This document shows, in pieces, positions 43,875 through 53,305 of a DNA stretch of 64,000 nucleotides (within the stretch, counting starts at the first letter, position 1; the number at the start of each line of letters is the position of its first letter). Below the pieces are notes generated by a model that worked only from the letters and a program-made list of their open reading frames with translations, was not told where the DNA came from and ran no database searches. This DNA comes from an uncultured Ruminococcus sp. Lineage in GTDB: Bacteria; Bacillota; Clostridia; Oscillospirales; Ruminococcaceae. Location: assembly GCA_900538575.1 (NCBI GenBank), contig UPZA01000002.1:62001-126000 (forward strand), written 5' to 3'. The translations under genes and the position numbers were made by a program.

Positions 43875-44120
43875 TTATTTTTCGCCAGTCATTTTCTTAT
43901 ATAAAGCGTATGCCTGAGGCGTTGAAATCAGCTTTTCAATCATTTTCGGATTTTTCATTATCTGATTAAATTTTGCAGAATCGCTTTTACTCATTTTATT
44001 AAGAGCAGCGTCGAACTTGCCTGCTTCAAGCTGTTTTTTAAGCTCGTCGGCAGGTATATTCAGCTTTTTGCTGACAACGTTTAAAAGCTCATTGGCTTTT
44101 GACGGATCTATTTTTGCCAT
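43875..44120 (-). CDS. conserved hypothetical small helical protein
   Basis: I do not recognise a named family for this 81-residue protein. It begins MAKIDPSKANELLNVVSKKLNIPADELKKQLEAGKF and continues with short amphipathic helices (FNQIMKNPKMIEKLISTPQAYALYKKM), lacking signal or membrane segments. ATG 44120 follows AAGGTGG; an upstream in-frame start is not supported. It is the first gene of the leftward group ending in bofA and is divergent from yfcE, so their promoters share the 130-base gap. Confidence 0.62.
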   Translation of the reverse strand: MAKIDPSKANELLNVVSKKLNIPADELKKQLEAGKFDAALNKMSKSDSAKFNQIMKNPKMIEKLISTPQAYALYKKMTGEK

Positions 44121-44179
44121 AAGTATTACCACCTTGAAAATTATTTACTGTTTCTTTTATCAAAACAGCAGAAAAACCA

Positions 44180-44208
44180 TTGTAATTATTCTATATTTAT
44201 GATATAAT
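44180..44208 (+). promoter_or_regulatory. sigma-A promoter for yfcE
   Basis: TTGTAA (44180-44185), 17 bases and TATAAT (44203-44208). A 12-bp palindrome, TGTTCATGAACA (44225-44236), follows near the expected transcript start and may be a binding site. Confidence 0.78.
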
Positions 44209-44250
44209 TTTTTTATATATAACCTGTTCATGAACAAAAGGAGCAATATT

Positions 44251-44727
44251 ATGAAAATAATTGTTATGTCAGATTCTCATAACAGCTTTTTTTCCTTAAA
44301 CAAAATCTTTTTTAACTATCATGCCGATTTATATATTCATCTTGGCGACGGAGAAAGAGAACTGAATCAGATTGCGCTGACATATCCCGAAAAGCAGATC
44401 ATACATATAAAGGGAAACTGTGATTTAATGAGCTTAAGCGAGGATGAGCTGCTATTTTGTCCTTACGGAAAATATACTGTATTTGCCGTACACGGACATA
44501 AATACGGTGTAAAGCGCTCACTTGAAACGCTGAAGGCAGCGGCCCGGAAAAAGGGGGCCGATATACTCCTCTACGGTCATACTCACGAACGCTTCTGCTC
44601 CTATGAGGACGGCTTATATATAATGAATCCAGGAAGCACTTCATGCCCAAGAGACTGCGGCAAGGCTTCATTCGGTATCATAGAGCTGATTGATTCCGGA
44701 ATTATTACAAATATAATCGACCTCTGA
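44251..44727 (+). CDS. YfcE/MJ0936 family metallophosphoesterase
   Basis: The 158-residue phosphodiesterase has all calcineurin-like metal motifs: MSDSHNSF, LGDGERE, KGNCDLMS, VHGHKYG and YGHTHE. The family hydrolyses phosphodiesters in vitro, but natural substrates are unclear. ATG 44251 follows AAAGGAG; a start seven codons upstream is unsupported. It has its own promoter. yfhO lies 51 bases downstream. Confidence 0.92.
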   Translation: MKIIVMSDSHNSFFSLNKIFFNYHADLYIHLGDGERELNQIALTYPEKQIIHIKGNCDLMSLSEDELLFCPYGKYTVFAVHGHKYGVKRSLETLKAAARKKGADILLYGHTHERFCSYEDGLYIMNPGSTSCPRDCGKASFGIIELIDSGIITNIIDL

Positions 44728-44778
44728 TATTATTATATTCAAAACTCATTATACTGTTACAAAAGAAAGGAAAAAACT

Positions 44779-47226
44779 TTGAAAACACCATCGTTGACGG
44801 CGTCAAAAGGGAAAGAAAAATATTTGGCCGCTTTCCTGCTGGGATTCACTGCGTTTGTCCTCGTTATTCTGCCAATTATCATATATAACGGCGGATATTA
44901 TATTTATTACGGCGATTATAATTCTCAGCAGATTCCATTCTATAATCATGCTCATGAATTTATAAAAAATGAAGGCGTCGGCTGGGATTGGGGCACTGAC
45001 CTCGGAGCAAACTTTGTAGGCTCCTATTCGTTTTACCTTCTCGGCAGTCCGTTTTTCTGGCTGACAATACCGCTGCCTCAAGGCCTTGTTACCTTTTCAA
45101 TGCCCTTACTCCTTGCATTGAAATTCGGAACCGCTTCAATGACTGCCTATGCGTTTATAAGACGTTTTGTCAGAAGCAAAAACGCCGCTTTGATAGGCGG
45201 TATGCTCTATGCGTTTTCTGGATTTCAGACATTCAATATTTTTTTCAATCATTTTCACGATGTCACAGCATTTTTCCCGCTTATGCTTATTGCTATGGAA
45301 GAGCGCATAAATAATAACAGACGCGGAGTATTTGCCCTTTCCGTCGCTCTTATGGGAATAATCAACTACTTCTTCTTTACAGGGCAGGCCGTTTTTCTGA
45401 TAATTTATCTTCTGGCAAGACTTAAATCTCCGGATTTCAATATAAACTGGAAAAAATTCTTTTCTCTCGCCGCAGAAGCTGTTATAGGAGTTATGATAGC
45501 ATGCGTAATGCTGATTCCGTCGGCGCTTGCAATTTTAGAAAATTACCGAATAAATGAAAGACTTTACGGACTTGACCTTATCGCCTACAATGATAAAACA
45601 AGACTGCTGAGAATAATTCAAAGCTTTTTTATGATTCCGGACGTTCCGGCAAGGCCTAATCTTTTCAGCTCCGACAGCGCAAAATGGGCTTCTATCGGCG
45701 GATATCTGCCAATGTTTTCAATGGCGGGCGTTATCGCTTTTACAAAATCAAGAAAAAAGCACTGGGCAAAAAGAATTATTATCGTGTGCGCAGTATGCGC
45801 GTTCATTCCTATACTAAACAGTGCGTTTTATACCTTCAACAGCTCATATTATGCACGCTGGTTTTATATGCCTATACTAATTATGGCTATGATGACAGCT
45901 CAGGCGCTGGACGACCGTTCGATTGATCTAAGACCTGGAATAAAAGTCTGCGTCGGCATTCTTCTTGGCCTTGCAGCAATATCTCTTCTGCCTAAGAAAG
46001 AAGACGATAAAGTAATATGGTTTAAATTTGCCAATTATCCTGCATATTTCTACTTGTCAGCCGCAATATGTATAACCGGACTTATTATTCTGTGGTATAT
46101 AGACAAATCCAGACGCAAGGGAAAACCGTTTATGAAAGCAGCTTTGATTTCTACAGTGGCAGCATGCATAGTATGCACCGCCTCCGTCGAATATTTCGGA
46201 GCAATACTTGGACCTTACGGTAGCATATTCGTAGAAAACGGTCTTAAGGGAAGTGAAAATCTTTCTCTTGATGATGAAGAAAGTCAGTTTTATCGGGTTG
46301 ACATTTCAGAAAACTACGATAACTATCCTATGTTCTGGAATCTTCATTCAATGCGCGCTTTTCAAAGCATTGTACCCGGAAGCATTATGGAATTTTATTC
46401 TGAAATAGGCGTTTCAAGAGACGTTGCTTCAAGAGCGCCGCTTGAAAAAAACACACTGAGAGGTCTGTTTTCAGTAAAATATTACTTTGATAAAGTATAT
46501 TCGGATAAAGAGGAAACTTATACCTATACAATTGATCTTCCCGGCTTTGAATTTAAGGAAAAGCAAAACGGGTTCTATGTTTATGAAAATAAATATTATC
46601 TTCCGATGGGTTTTACCTATGATAATTATATAACAGAAGACGCCGCTTCCGAATATACCGACCAGACAAAAGAAAGGATACTTCTCAGAGCTCTGATATT
46701 AAACGATGAACAGGCAGAAAAATATGATGAAATAATCACAAAACTTCCCGTTGAGAACAGCGTAGGTCTTAACGATTCAACCTACTTAGTAGACTGTGCA
46801 AAGCGTTCTGAGGAAACCTGCTCAAGCTTTGTTTACGATTCCGACGGATTTAACGCCGAGATAACTCTCGAAAATCCAAAGCTTGTATTTTTCAGCGTGC
46901 CTTACGACAGCGGCTGGACGGCATATGTCAACGGCAAGCCTGCGGACGTTGAAAGAGTAAGCTACGGATTCATGGCTGTCAAAGCGGAAGAGGGCGAAAA
47001 CAATATTGAATTCCGCTATAAGACGCCAGGACTGAAAGAGGGCGCTTTGATAACGCTATGCGGTATTTTATTCCTTGGTCTTTATTTGTTCTTAACCCGC
47101 AAAAGCGCAAGGTCAAACGGCTTTTCACACTATTACGATTATGACTATCAGGAAACACTGACTCAAAAAGAAATATATGAAAATAATATTATAAATTACT
47201 ATCCGGCAAATGATAAGGAGGAATAG
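44779..47226 (+). CDS. YfhO family multi-spanning membrane protein
   Basis: The 815-residue protein has about twelve membrane segments in its first 470 residues and one near the C-terminus. Family landmarks include YGDYNSQQIPFYNHAHEFI in the first loop and a large extracytoplasmic region (about 480-750) with VFFSVPYDSGWTAYVNGKPADVERV. YfhO proteins are GT-C-like; in Bacillus YfhO is linked to sugar decoration of lipoteichoic acid. That would fit the surface-polymer genes at 27.6-30.5 kb, though substrate is unproven here. The start is TTG after GAAAGG. Confidence 0.88.
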   Translation: MKTPSLTASKGKEKYLAAFLLGFTAFVLVILPIIIYNGGYYIYYGDYNSQQIPFYNHAHEFIKNEGVGWDWGTDLGANFVGSYSFYLLGSPFFWLTIPLPQGLVTFSMPLLLALKFGTASMTAYAFIRRFVRSKNAALIGGMLYAFSGFQTFNIFFNHFHDVTAFFPLMLIAMEERINNNRRGVFALSVALMGIINYFFFTGQAVFLIIYLLARLKSPDFNINWKKFFSLAAEAVIGVMIACVMLIPSALAILENYRINERLYGLDLIAYNDKTRLLRIIQSFFMIPDVPARPNLFSSDSAKWASIGGYLPMFSMAGVIAFTKSRKKHWAKRIIIVCAVCAFIPILNSAFYTFNSSYYARWFYMPILIMAMMTAQALDDRSIDLRPGIKVCVGILLGLAAISLLPKKEDDKVIWFKFANYPAYFYLSAAICITGLIILWYIDKSRRKGKPFMKAALISTVAACIVCTASVEYFGAILGPYGSIFVENGLKGSENLSLDDEESQFYRVDISENYDNYPMFWNLHSMRAFQSIVPGSIMEFYSEIGVSRDVASRAPLEKNTLRGLFSVKYYFDKVYSDKEETYTYTIDLPGFEFKEKQNGFYVYENKYYLPMGFTYDNYITEDAASEYTDQTKERILLRALILNDEQAEKYDEIITKLPVENSVGLNDSTYLVDCAKRSEETCSSFVYDSDGFNAEITLENPKLVFFSVPYDSGWTAYVNGKPADVERVSYGFMAVKAEEGENNIEFRYKTPGLKEGALITLCGILFLGLYLFLTRKSARSNGFSHYYDYDYQETLTQKEIYENNIINYYPANDKEE

Positions 47227-47228
47227 TT

Positions 47229-47768
47229 ATGCATCTGGAAGAAAAAACAATCGCCAGCGAAAGCGTGTATAAAGGAAAAATATTTGAGGTAACAAAGGAT
47301 AAGGCTCTCCTTGAAAACGGAAGTCAGGTTCAGCGCGACGTAGTACATCACTCAGGCGGCGTCGCCGTAATTCCTGTTACTGAAAACAATGAAATACTCA
47401 TGGTAAGGCAATACAGATATCCACACCATAAAGCCATGCTGGAGATTCCCGCCGGAAAAATAGAGCGGGGAGAAAAGCATTACGACTGCGGCAGACGGGA
47501 GCTGCTGGAGGAAACGGGCTGCATCTGCAAGGTATATGAATATCTCGGAGAAATTGTTCCTACACCGGCTTATGTAAGCGAGGTCATACATCTTTATATG
47601 GCGTCAGGTCTTGAATTTACCGCTCAGAAGCTTGACGAGGACGAATTTCTGGACGTAGAAAAAATACCGCTTGAAAAAGCGGTGGACATGGTTATCAAAG
47701 GAGAAATTACAGACTCCAAAACTCAAATAGGCGTTTTAAAGGTATGGCATATCATTAACAAAAAATAA
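47229..47768 (+). CDS. NUDIX hydrolase, ADP-ribose pyrophosphatase type
   Basis: This 179-residue enzyme has the Nudix box EIPAGKIERGEKHYDCGRRELLEETGC near residue 75, preceded by MVRQYRYPHHKAM and followed by PTPAYVSEVIHLYMAS, the layout of ADP-ribose pyrophosphatases. It should cleave ADP-ribose or similar nucleoside diphosphate derivatives. It starts two bases after the yfhO stop with GGAGG inside the yfhO end, so the two are co-transcribed. It converges with spoVG. Confidence 0.93.
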   Translation: MHLEEKTIASESVYKGKIFEVTKDKALLENGSQVQRDVVHHSGGVAVIPVTENNEILMVRQYRYPHHKAMLEIPAGKIERGEKHYDCGRRELLEETGCICKVYEYLGEIVPTPAYVSEVIHLYMASGLEFTAQKLDEDEFLDVEKIPLEKAVDMVIKGEITDSKTQIGVLKVWHIINKK

Positions 47769-47794
47769 GACGCCTTTAATAAGACGTCAAAGCG

Positions 47795-47813
47795 ATATCG
47801 GCTTAACCGATAT
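47795..47813. terminator. hairpin between convergent NUDIX and spoVG genes
   Basis: Perfect 7-bp arms ATATCGG/CCGATAT around CTTAA lie in the 52-base gap between the two convergent stops. U-runs are poor on both strands, so the terminator call is tentative. Confidence 0.4.
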
Positions 47814-47820
47814 ACTGATA

Positions 47821-48105
47821 TTAAACTGCCTGAGCTTCCGCCTCAGTTACGGCAAGATGACGGCTGTAAGCCTCCAAAATCTCAGATTCTATGCTCTTGC
47901 GCGCTTCAGGGGAAATCGGGTGAACAATGTCGCGGAAAACCCCATTGTCGTCTTTACGGCTCGGCATAGCAACAAAGAGTCTTTCATCTCCCTGAACGAT
48001 TTTAATATCGTGCACTGCGAGAGTATCGTCAAAGGTAATAGAAACGATTGCCCTCAGCCTTCCTTCGGCTATTGTTTTTCTGATTTTAATGTCTGAAATA
48101 TCCAT
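47821..48105 (-). CDS. spoVG: SpoVG family RNA/DNA-binding regulator
   Basis: The 94-residue protein matches SpoVG: DIKIRKTIAEGRLRAIVSITFDDTLAVHDIKIVQGDERLFVAMPSRKD and DIVHPISPEARKSIESEILEAYSRH. Family members bind RNA or DNA and affect sporulation, capsule and cell division genes. GGAGGT lies eleven bases before the ATG. It is monocistronic and divergent from murC. A 12-bp palindrome (TTGAACGTTCAA, 48145-48156) lies in the shared upstream region. Confidence 0.95.
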   Translation of the reverse strand: MDISDIKIRKTIAEGRLRAIVSITFDDTLAVHDIKIVQGDERLFVAMPSRKDDNGVFRDIVHPISPEARKSIESEILEAYSRHLAVTEAEAQAV

Positions 48106-48201
48106 CTTGCAAGATGACCTCCTTTTATGTTTACAGGGATATTATTGAACGTTCAAGGATAAAATATACATATAATGAAATATCAGTAAAAAATACGGCG
48201 G

Positions 48202-48246
48202 ACCGCAGAGCCGTTTCAAAGCTGCGGTTACCCGATTCAGTGGGTA
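48202..48246 (+). promoter_or_regulatory. two hairpins in the murC leader
   Basis: ACCGCAG/CTGCGGT (7 bp, 48202-48228) and TACCC/GGGTA (5 bp, 48229-48246) stand back to back just before the murC ribosome site. No U-run follows; role unknown. Confidence 0.35.
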
Positions 48247-48261
48247 AAAACGAGGTTTTTA

Positions 48262-49674
48262 ATGGACAAAAATATACTAAAGGGAAAAAAGCATATTCAT
48301 TTTATAGGAATCGGCGGATCAGGTATGTATCCGCTGGCGCAGATACTTCATTCTCAGGGCTATTATCTCACAGGATCAGATAATAATGAAACTGAAACTC
48401 TTGAGGCAGTCAGAAAAATGGGAATCCCTGTTTTCCTCGGACAAAGATCTGAAAATATTGAAGGCGCGGATCTGATCGTCCACACGGCTGCTATAATGTC
48501 CGATAACCCGGAGCTTATAGCCGCTAAATCCAGCGGCGTTCCCGTACTTGAAAGAAGCGAGCTGCTCGGTATCGTAACAAGCTGGTACGATAACGCCATA
48601 TGCGTTGCGGGCACACACGGCAAAACTACTACAACGTCCATGATTACACAGATACTTTATACCGCAAAGATTGATTTGTCCGCATTTATCGGCGGAAAGC
48701 TTCCATGCATAGGAGGAAGCGGTCTTGCCGGAAAAAGCGATATTATGGTATGCGAGGCCTGTGAATTTGTGGATACATTCCTAAAGCTGTATCCTGACTG
48801 CGCCGTTATACTCAACATTGACGAGGATCACCTCGATTATTTCAAAAACCTTGACAATATAATCAGATCCTTCCGCAGATTCAGCGAAATGGCGACCAAG
48901 GCGCTGATAATCAACGGCGATGATTCAAATACATTAAAGGCTGTAAGCGGCGTTGAGGGCAAGAAAATTATTTCCTTCGGTATTGGTAAGGAAAACAATT
49001 ATTATGCTGATAATATAAGAAAAATATCAGGAATGGAAACTGAATTTGAAGTTTACAGAAACGGAAGTCTGCTCGGAAACGTAACTCTGCACGTTGCCGG
49101 AACGCACAATGTTTTAAACGCTCTTGCGGCCGTTGCGGCTGCCGAATACGCAGGCGTATCATTTGAGGCTATTAAGCAGGGACTTAATGATTTCAGAGGC
49201 GCAGGACGGCGCTTTGAGCTTATCGGAAAGGTAAGGGGCGTTACCATTGCCGATGATTACGCTCACCATCCGACCGAGCTGACCGCAACGCTTAAAGCTG
49301 CTATGAATATGGGATACAAAAGAGTATGGGCGGTGTTTCAGCCGTTTACGTTTTCAAGAACTTCAATTCTTCTGAACGACTTCGCCGAAGCTCTATCAAT
49401 ACCTGACGTCGCAGTTTTGACCGACATTATGGGCTCGAGAGAAAAAAACACATTTAATATTTTCACAAGAAATCTTGCTGAAAAAATCGATAACTGCGTA
49501 TATTTCCCGCAGGATGAAACCGCCGAATATACCGATGAACGCAAGTATGAAAATTTCAATCAGGTCTGCGATTATGTCTGCGAAAACACTAAAGACGGCG
49601 ACCTGGTTATTACTCTTGGCTGCGGAGACGTATATAAAGTCGCAAAAATGATTTATAAAAAATTAAAGGATTAA
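48262..49674 (+). CDS. murC: UDP-N-acetylmuramate--L-alanine ligase
   Basis: This 470-residue cytoplasmic ligase adds L-Ala to UDP-MurNAc in peptidoglycan synthesis. The N-terminal Rossmann segment FIGIGGSGMYPLAQIL, ATP loop AGTHGKTTTTSM, ILNIDEDHLDYF, VAGTHNVLNALAA and DDYAHHPTEL are all present. It is divergent from spoVG, and lexA follows 54 bases downstream. Length is typical. A GAGG site precedes the ATG. Confidence 0.96.
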   Translation: MDKNILKGKKHIHFIGIGGSGMYPLAQILHSQGYYLTGSDNNETETLEAVRKMGIPVFLGQRSENIEGADLIVHTAAIMSDNPELIAAKSSGVPVLERSELLGIVTSWYDNAICVAGTHGKTTTTSMITQILYTAKIDLSAFIGGKLPCIGGSGLAGKSDIMVCEACEFVDTFLKLYPDCAVILNIDEDHLDYFKNLDNIIRSFRRFSEMATKALIINGDDSNTLKAVSGVEGKKIISFGIGKENNYYADNIRKISGMETEFEVYRNGSLLGNVTLHVAGTHNVLNALAAVAAAEYAGVSFEAIKQGLNDFRGAGRRFELIGKVRGVTIADDYAHHPTELTATLKAAMNMGYKRVWAVFQPFTFSRTSILLNDFAEALSIPDVAVLTDIMGSREKNTFNIFTRNLAEKIDNCVYFPQDETAEYTDERKYENFNQVCDYVCENTKDGDLVITLGCGDVYKVAKMIYKKLKD

Positions 49675-49728
49675 CGCTCTTAGACGCCCGCCGTTTAAAA
49701 GAGCATTAAAATCAGAACGGAGATAGTT

Positions 49729-50313
49729 ATGCTTAATGAAAAAGCTATGAACATTTATCAGTTCATTAAAGAATCAATAGATAACGGTTATCCGCCCACT
49801 GTAAGAGAGATATGCAGTGCGCTTAATATCAAATCCACCTCGACAGTTCACAAATATATAAACCTTCTCGTTGAAGAGGGTTATATAGAAAAATTGGACA
49901 ACCATAACAGAGCTATAAAACTTAAGGGCAGCGAAAACGGAATAACCGTTCCCGTAGTAGGCAACGTTGCCGCCGGAATTCCGATAACGGCAATCGAAAA
50001 TATAACCGACTATATAAGCTTTGCTGCAAACAGAAGCTTCTCAAATCCTCTTTTCGCATTAAAAATAAAAGGGGAAAGCATGATAAATATCGGTATTTAC
50101 GACGGCGATATGATTATAGTAGAACAGACGAACGTCGCTGAAAACGGAGATGTTATCGTCGCTCTGGTAGACGGAGAAAACGCTACGGTCAAAACCTTTT
50201 ACAAGGAAGAGGGACACTTCAGGCTCCAGCCTGAAAACGATAATATGGAACCGATTATTTCCCAAAATGTGGAAGTACTTGGAAAAGTTATCGGCCTTAT
50301 CAGATATTTCTGA
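49729..50313 (+). CDS. lexA: LexA repressor
   Basis: The 194-residue repressor has an N-terminal winged helix (residues 1-65) with YPPTVREICSALNIKSTSTVHKYINLLVEEGYI. The self-cleavage site is Ala82-Gly83 (GNVAAGIP), and the catalytic Ser117 (KGESMIN) and Lys155 (NATVKTF) are in place. It should repress SOS genes until RecA-driven autocleavage. I could not find a clear GAAC-N4-6-GTTC-type SOS box just upstream, so autoregulation is not evident. It may be read with murC. Confidence 0.94.
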   Translation: MLNEKAMNIYQFIKESIDNGYPPTVREICSALNIKSTSTVHKYINLLVEEGYIEKLDNHNRAIKLKGSENGITVPVVGNVAAGIPITAIENITDYISFAANRSFSNPLFALKIKGESMINIGIYDGDMIIVEQTNVAENGDVIVALVDGENATVKTFYKEEGHFRLQPENDNMEPIISQNVEVLGKVIGLIRYF

Positions 50314-50451
50314 AATTTTTGAAAATATTTTCATTTAAGTATTTTCAATTCATGAAAAATATATTATAATTAGATTATGGCTGTTAAATTAAATAAAGCC
50401 TTTAAAAATTTACTTACAGAAACAAAAAGTCCAAATTGAATGGAGATTAAA

Positions 50452-50796
50452 ATGCTAAACAGATTAAAGGTAATCATATGCGGCAAGGAATATATGCTTC
50501 AGACTGAAGAAGCTCCCAGCTATGTCTATGGTCTTGCCAAGCTTCTGGAGAAAAAAATCAACGATATTTCCTCCGGTAACAATTCCATTTCGCCTTATTC
50601 AGCGGCGATAATGGTAGCGCTTTCAACTCTTGACGACCTTAGCAAGGCTCAAGCTAATGTAGACAGTATAAGAACACAGGCAAAGGAATATGTTGACGAA
50701 GCCGGAAAAGCCCGGATTGAGCGCGACGCTGCGCTGAAAGAAATTGACGCGCTCCGGTTAAAGCTTGAGCAGCTTGAAAAGGCAGAAAATAAATAA
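50452..50796 (+). CDS. zapA: cell division protein ZapA
   Basis: The 114-residue protein would bind and bundle FtsZ at midcell. It opens LNRLKVIICGKEYMLQTEEAPSYVYGLAKLLEKKIND (ZapA globular head) and ends in a long coiled coil (about 60-114). ATG 50452 follows GGAG; a start four codons upstream has no site. Its TAA overlaps the ATG of the U32 gene (TAATG), so the two are coupled. A 9-bp inverted repeat (TTGAAAATA/TATTTTCAA, 50319-50348) lies in the preceding gap. Confidence 0.88.
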   Translation: MLNRLKVIICGKEYMLQTEEAPSYVYGLAKLLEKKINDISSGNNSISPYSAAIMVALSTLDDLSKAQANVDSIRTQAKEYVDEAGKARIERDAALKEIDALRLKLEQLEKAENK

Positions 50797-52820
50797 TGGG
50801 CATTCCTGAATTACTGGCTCCGGCAGGAAGCATGGAATCTCTGACTGCCGCTCTTAGATGCGGCGCAGACGCGGTCTATGCAGGCGGAAAAAGCTTTTCA
50901 GCAAGACAGAACGCCGCTAATTTTGATAACATACAGCTTAAAGAGGCGGTAAGATTATGCCATTTGTATGGTAAAAAACTATATCTGACTGTTAATACAA
51001 TTATTCTTGATAATCAGATTAAGGAATTTTCCGGCTTTATTGCCGAATCACTTGAATCAGGCGTCGACGCGTTTATTGTTCAGGATCCCGGCGCAGCTTT
51101 AATTATAAAATCAATATCTCCCCAGGCCAGACTTCATGCTTCAACGCAGATGACTATTCATTCTGTTCACGGCGCATTAACTGCCAAAAAGCTCGGCTTT
51201 GAAAGAGCAGTGCTTTCAAGGGAGCTTACAAAAACACAAATCGAACAAATATCAAAGCTTGATATTGAAACGGAAATTTTCGTTCATGGAGCATTATGCA
51301 TGTCTGTATCCGGACAATGCTATATGTCGTCGTTTATCGGACAAAGAAGCGCAAACAGAGGACTATGCGCACAGACCTGCCGCCTGCCGTTTTCAGCATG
51401 CGGTAATAAAAACAGATGCGGATTATCATTGAAGGATCTTTCGCTTATTGAGCATATTGATGAAATCAAACAAACGGGAGTGTCATCTCTTAAAATAGAG
51501 GGAAGAATGAAACGCCCCGAATATGTGGCTGCCGCCGTTACGGCTTATAGAAACGCTATTGACGGCAAAGACTATGACGCTGAAACTCTAAAGGCTGTAT
51601 TTTCAAGAAACGGCTTCACCGACGGATATTTCACAGAAAAATATACCGGTATGTTCGGTACCCGTATGAAAGACGACGTTTTAGCCGCAAAGGAGGTTCT
51701 GCCGTCTGTCAGACAGCTTTATAAATCTGAAAGAAAGATAACCTATATATATTTTAATACGAAAATAAAGAGCAATACGCCAATAGACGTCACGGCGTAT
51801 GATTCAGACGGTAATAACTGTCAATACATAGGAAACGTACCTCAAAAGGCTGTGAATAAATCTATAAGCAAAGAAAATATTGAAAAGCAGCTCGGAAAAC
51901 TGGGAGGAACAATTTATAATTTCGGCGGTCTTGAATATGTTATAGACGACGGATTGTCTGTAAGCTCAAGCGAATTGAACGAAGCCAGGAGAAAGTTAGT
52001 AGCGGCGCTTAACGATAAAAGAATTGCCGCTAATACAAAAGCATATAGTATATCAGAAAAGCTTCCCCGGCTAAAGGATCATAAAAAGGAAGGACATGAA
52101 ATCAGAGCAAGAATCTCCCGAATTTCTCAGCTTAATGCGACTAAGAACGCTGATTTTTTAATCATTCCAATGGAAATCTGTCCATCCGATATTTCAAATC
52201 CGGATAAAATCATTATAGAGCCTCCCAGATTTATAGACGATGAACAAATTATAGTTCAAAGGCTGGCTGAATTAAAAGATTCGGGAATCAAGCATTTAAT
52301 GTGCGGAAATATTGCATATTTAAAATCCGGAAAGGAGCTTGGTTTTATACTTCACGGCGATTTTAGCTTGAATGTTTCAAATTCCTACTCCGCTTTCAAA
52401 CTTGCTGAACTTGGACTGCGAGATATAACACTTTCACCCGAGCTTAGACTCGGACAGATACTGCGTCTGTTATCTCCCGTCCCCACAGGTATAACAGCAT
52501 ACGGCAGGCTGCCGCTTATGCTGACTAAAAACTGTCCAGTTAAAAATGAAATCGGATGCAAAAGCTGCCGTCGTATCGTCACGGACAGAACAGGAAGAAG
52601 TTTTAAGATAGTTTGTCACGAAAATTATTACGAAATACTTAATTCGCAGTTACTTTATCTTGCCGATCATATAAACGATATCAGAAATATAGAATTTCTG
52701 AATCTTTATTTTACAGATGAAACACCGTCTCAGGTTTCTGATATTATTGAAAAATACAGAAACGACGGTGAAAAAATGCAGAACACTACAAGAGGACTTT
52801 ATTACAGAGGAGTTTTATAA
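50796..52820 (+). CDS. U32 family peptidase (RlhA/YdcP type)
   Basis: The 674-residue protein has a U32 domain: LLAPAGSMESLTAALRCGADAVYAGG, RLHASTQMTIHSV and the signature EIFVHGALCMSVSGQCYMSSFIGQRSANRGLCAQTCR. A SLKIEGRMKRPEYVA segment and a long C-terminal DUF3656-type region follow. Annotated as collagenase-like, members of this type are also linked to 23S rRNA hydroxylation (RlhA in E. coli). Conserved Cys residues could bind a cluster. It is translationally coupled to zapA. Confidence 0.9.
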   Translation: MGIPELLAPAGSMESLTAALRCGADAVYAGGKSFSARQNAANFDNIQLKEAVRLCHLYGKKLYLTVNTIILDNQIKEFSGFIAESLESGVDAFIVQDPGAALIIKSISPQARLHASTQMTIHSVHGALTAKKLGFERAVLSRELTKTQIEQISKLDIETEIFVHGALCMSVSGQCYMSSFIGQRSANRGLCAQTCRLPFSACGNKNRCGLSLKDLSLIEHIDEIKQTGVSSLKIEGRMKRPEYVAAAVTAYRNAIDGKDYDAETLKAVFSRNGFTDGYFTEKYTGMFGTRMKDDVLAAKEVLPSVRQLYKSERKITYIYFNTKIKSNTPIDVTAYDSDGNNCQYIGNVPQKAVNKSISKENIEKQLGKLGGTIYNFGGLEYVIDDGLSVSSSELNEARRKLVAALNDKRIAANTKAYSISEKLPRLKDHKKEGHEIRARISRISQLNATKNADFLIIPMEICPSDISNPDKIIIEPPRFIDDEQIIVQRLAELKDSGIKHLMCGNIAYLKSGKELGFILHGDFSLNVSNSYSAFKLAELGLRDITLSPELRLGQILRLLSPVPTGITAYGRLPLMLTKNCPVKNEIGCKSCRRIVTDRTGRSFKIVCHENYYEILNSQLLYLADHINDIRNIEFLNLYFTDETPSQVSDIIEKYRNDGEKMQNTTRGLYYRGVL

Positions 52821-52840
52821 CAATTATTATGGAGAAAATT

Positions 52841-53278
52841 ATGACGCTTAGAATAAAAAAACTGAACAGAAACGCTATCATTCCGCAGAGAGCTACAAAG
52901 GGCAGCGCCGGATTGGACTTATCCGCATGCATAGATAATGATATAAAAATTGAGCCGGGTGAAATAAAAATGATACCGACAGGTATTTCCGCCGCGCCCG
53001 ACTCTGAAAATACCGCGCTTATGATATATCCGCGTTCCGGTTTGTCTTCAAAGTACGGAATCGCGCTTGCAAACTGCGTAGGAGTCGTTGACAGCGATTA
53101 CAGGGGCGAAATCAAGGTCCCGCTGATAAACAACGGCAATGAACGCTTTTTTGTAACCAACGGAATGAGAATAGCCCAGATAGTTGTGACTCCGGTGCTT
53201 CTGCCGGAAATAAAGATAACGGATTCGCTTGACGATACGGAAAGAAGCGGCGGCGGATTCGGCTCAACAGGACAATAA
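52841..53278 (+). CDS. dut: deoxyuridine 5'-triphosphate nucleotidohydrolase
   Basis: This 145-residue dUTPase hydrolyses dUTP to dUMP, keeping uracil out of DNA. The five trimeric dUTPase motifs are visible: GSAGLDLSA, YPRSGLSSKYGIAL, GVVDSDYRGEI, GMRIAQIVV and RSGGGFGSTG. ATG 52841 follows GGAGAAAATT; a start four codons upstream lacks a ribosome site. It follows the U32 gene by 20 bases and precedes a DUF4321 gene. Confidence 0.96.
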   Translation: MTLRIKKLNRNAIIPQRATKGSAGLDLSACIDNDIKIEPGEIKMIPTGISAAPDSENTALMIYPRSGLSSKYGIALANCVGVVDSDYRGEIKVPLINNGNERFFVTNGMRIAQIVVTPVLLPEIKITDSLDDTERSGGGFGSTGQ

Positions 53279-53305
53279 ATAAAACGACGGAAGAAGTGTA
53301 ACAAA

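Noticed and set aside
44225..44236. TGTTCATGAACA palindrome as a LexA site
   Set aside because: Firmicute SOS boxes have GAAC before GTTC with a short spacer; this has the half-sites reversed. Kept only as a possible unknown operator.
48145..48156. TTGAACGTTCAA palindrome between spoVG and murC as an SOS box
   Set aside because: GAAC and GTTC are adjacent with no spacer, unlike known LexA sites, and neither gene is a usual SOS member.
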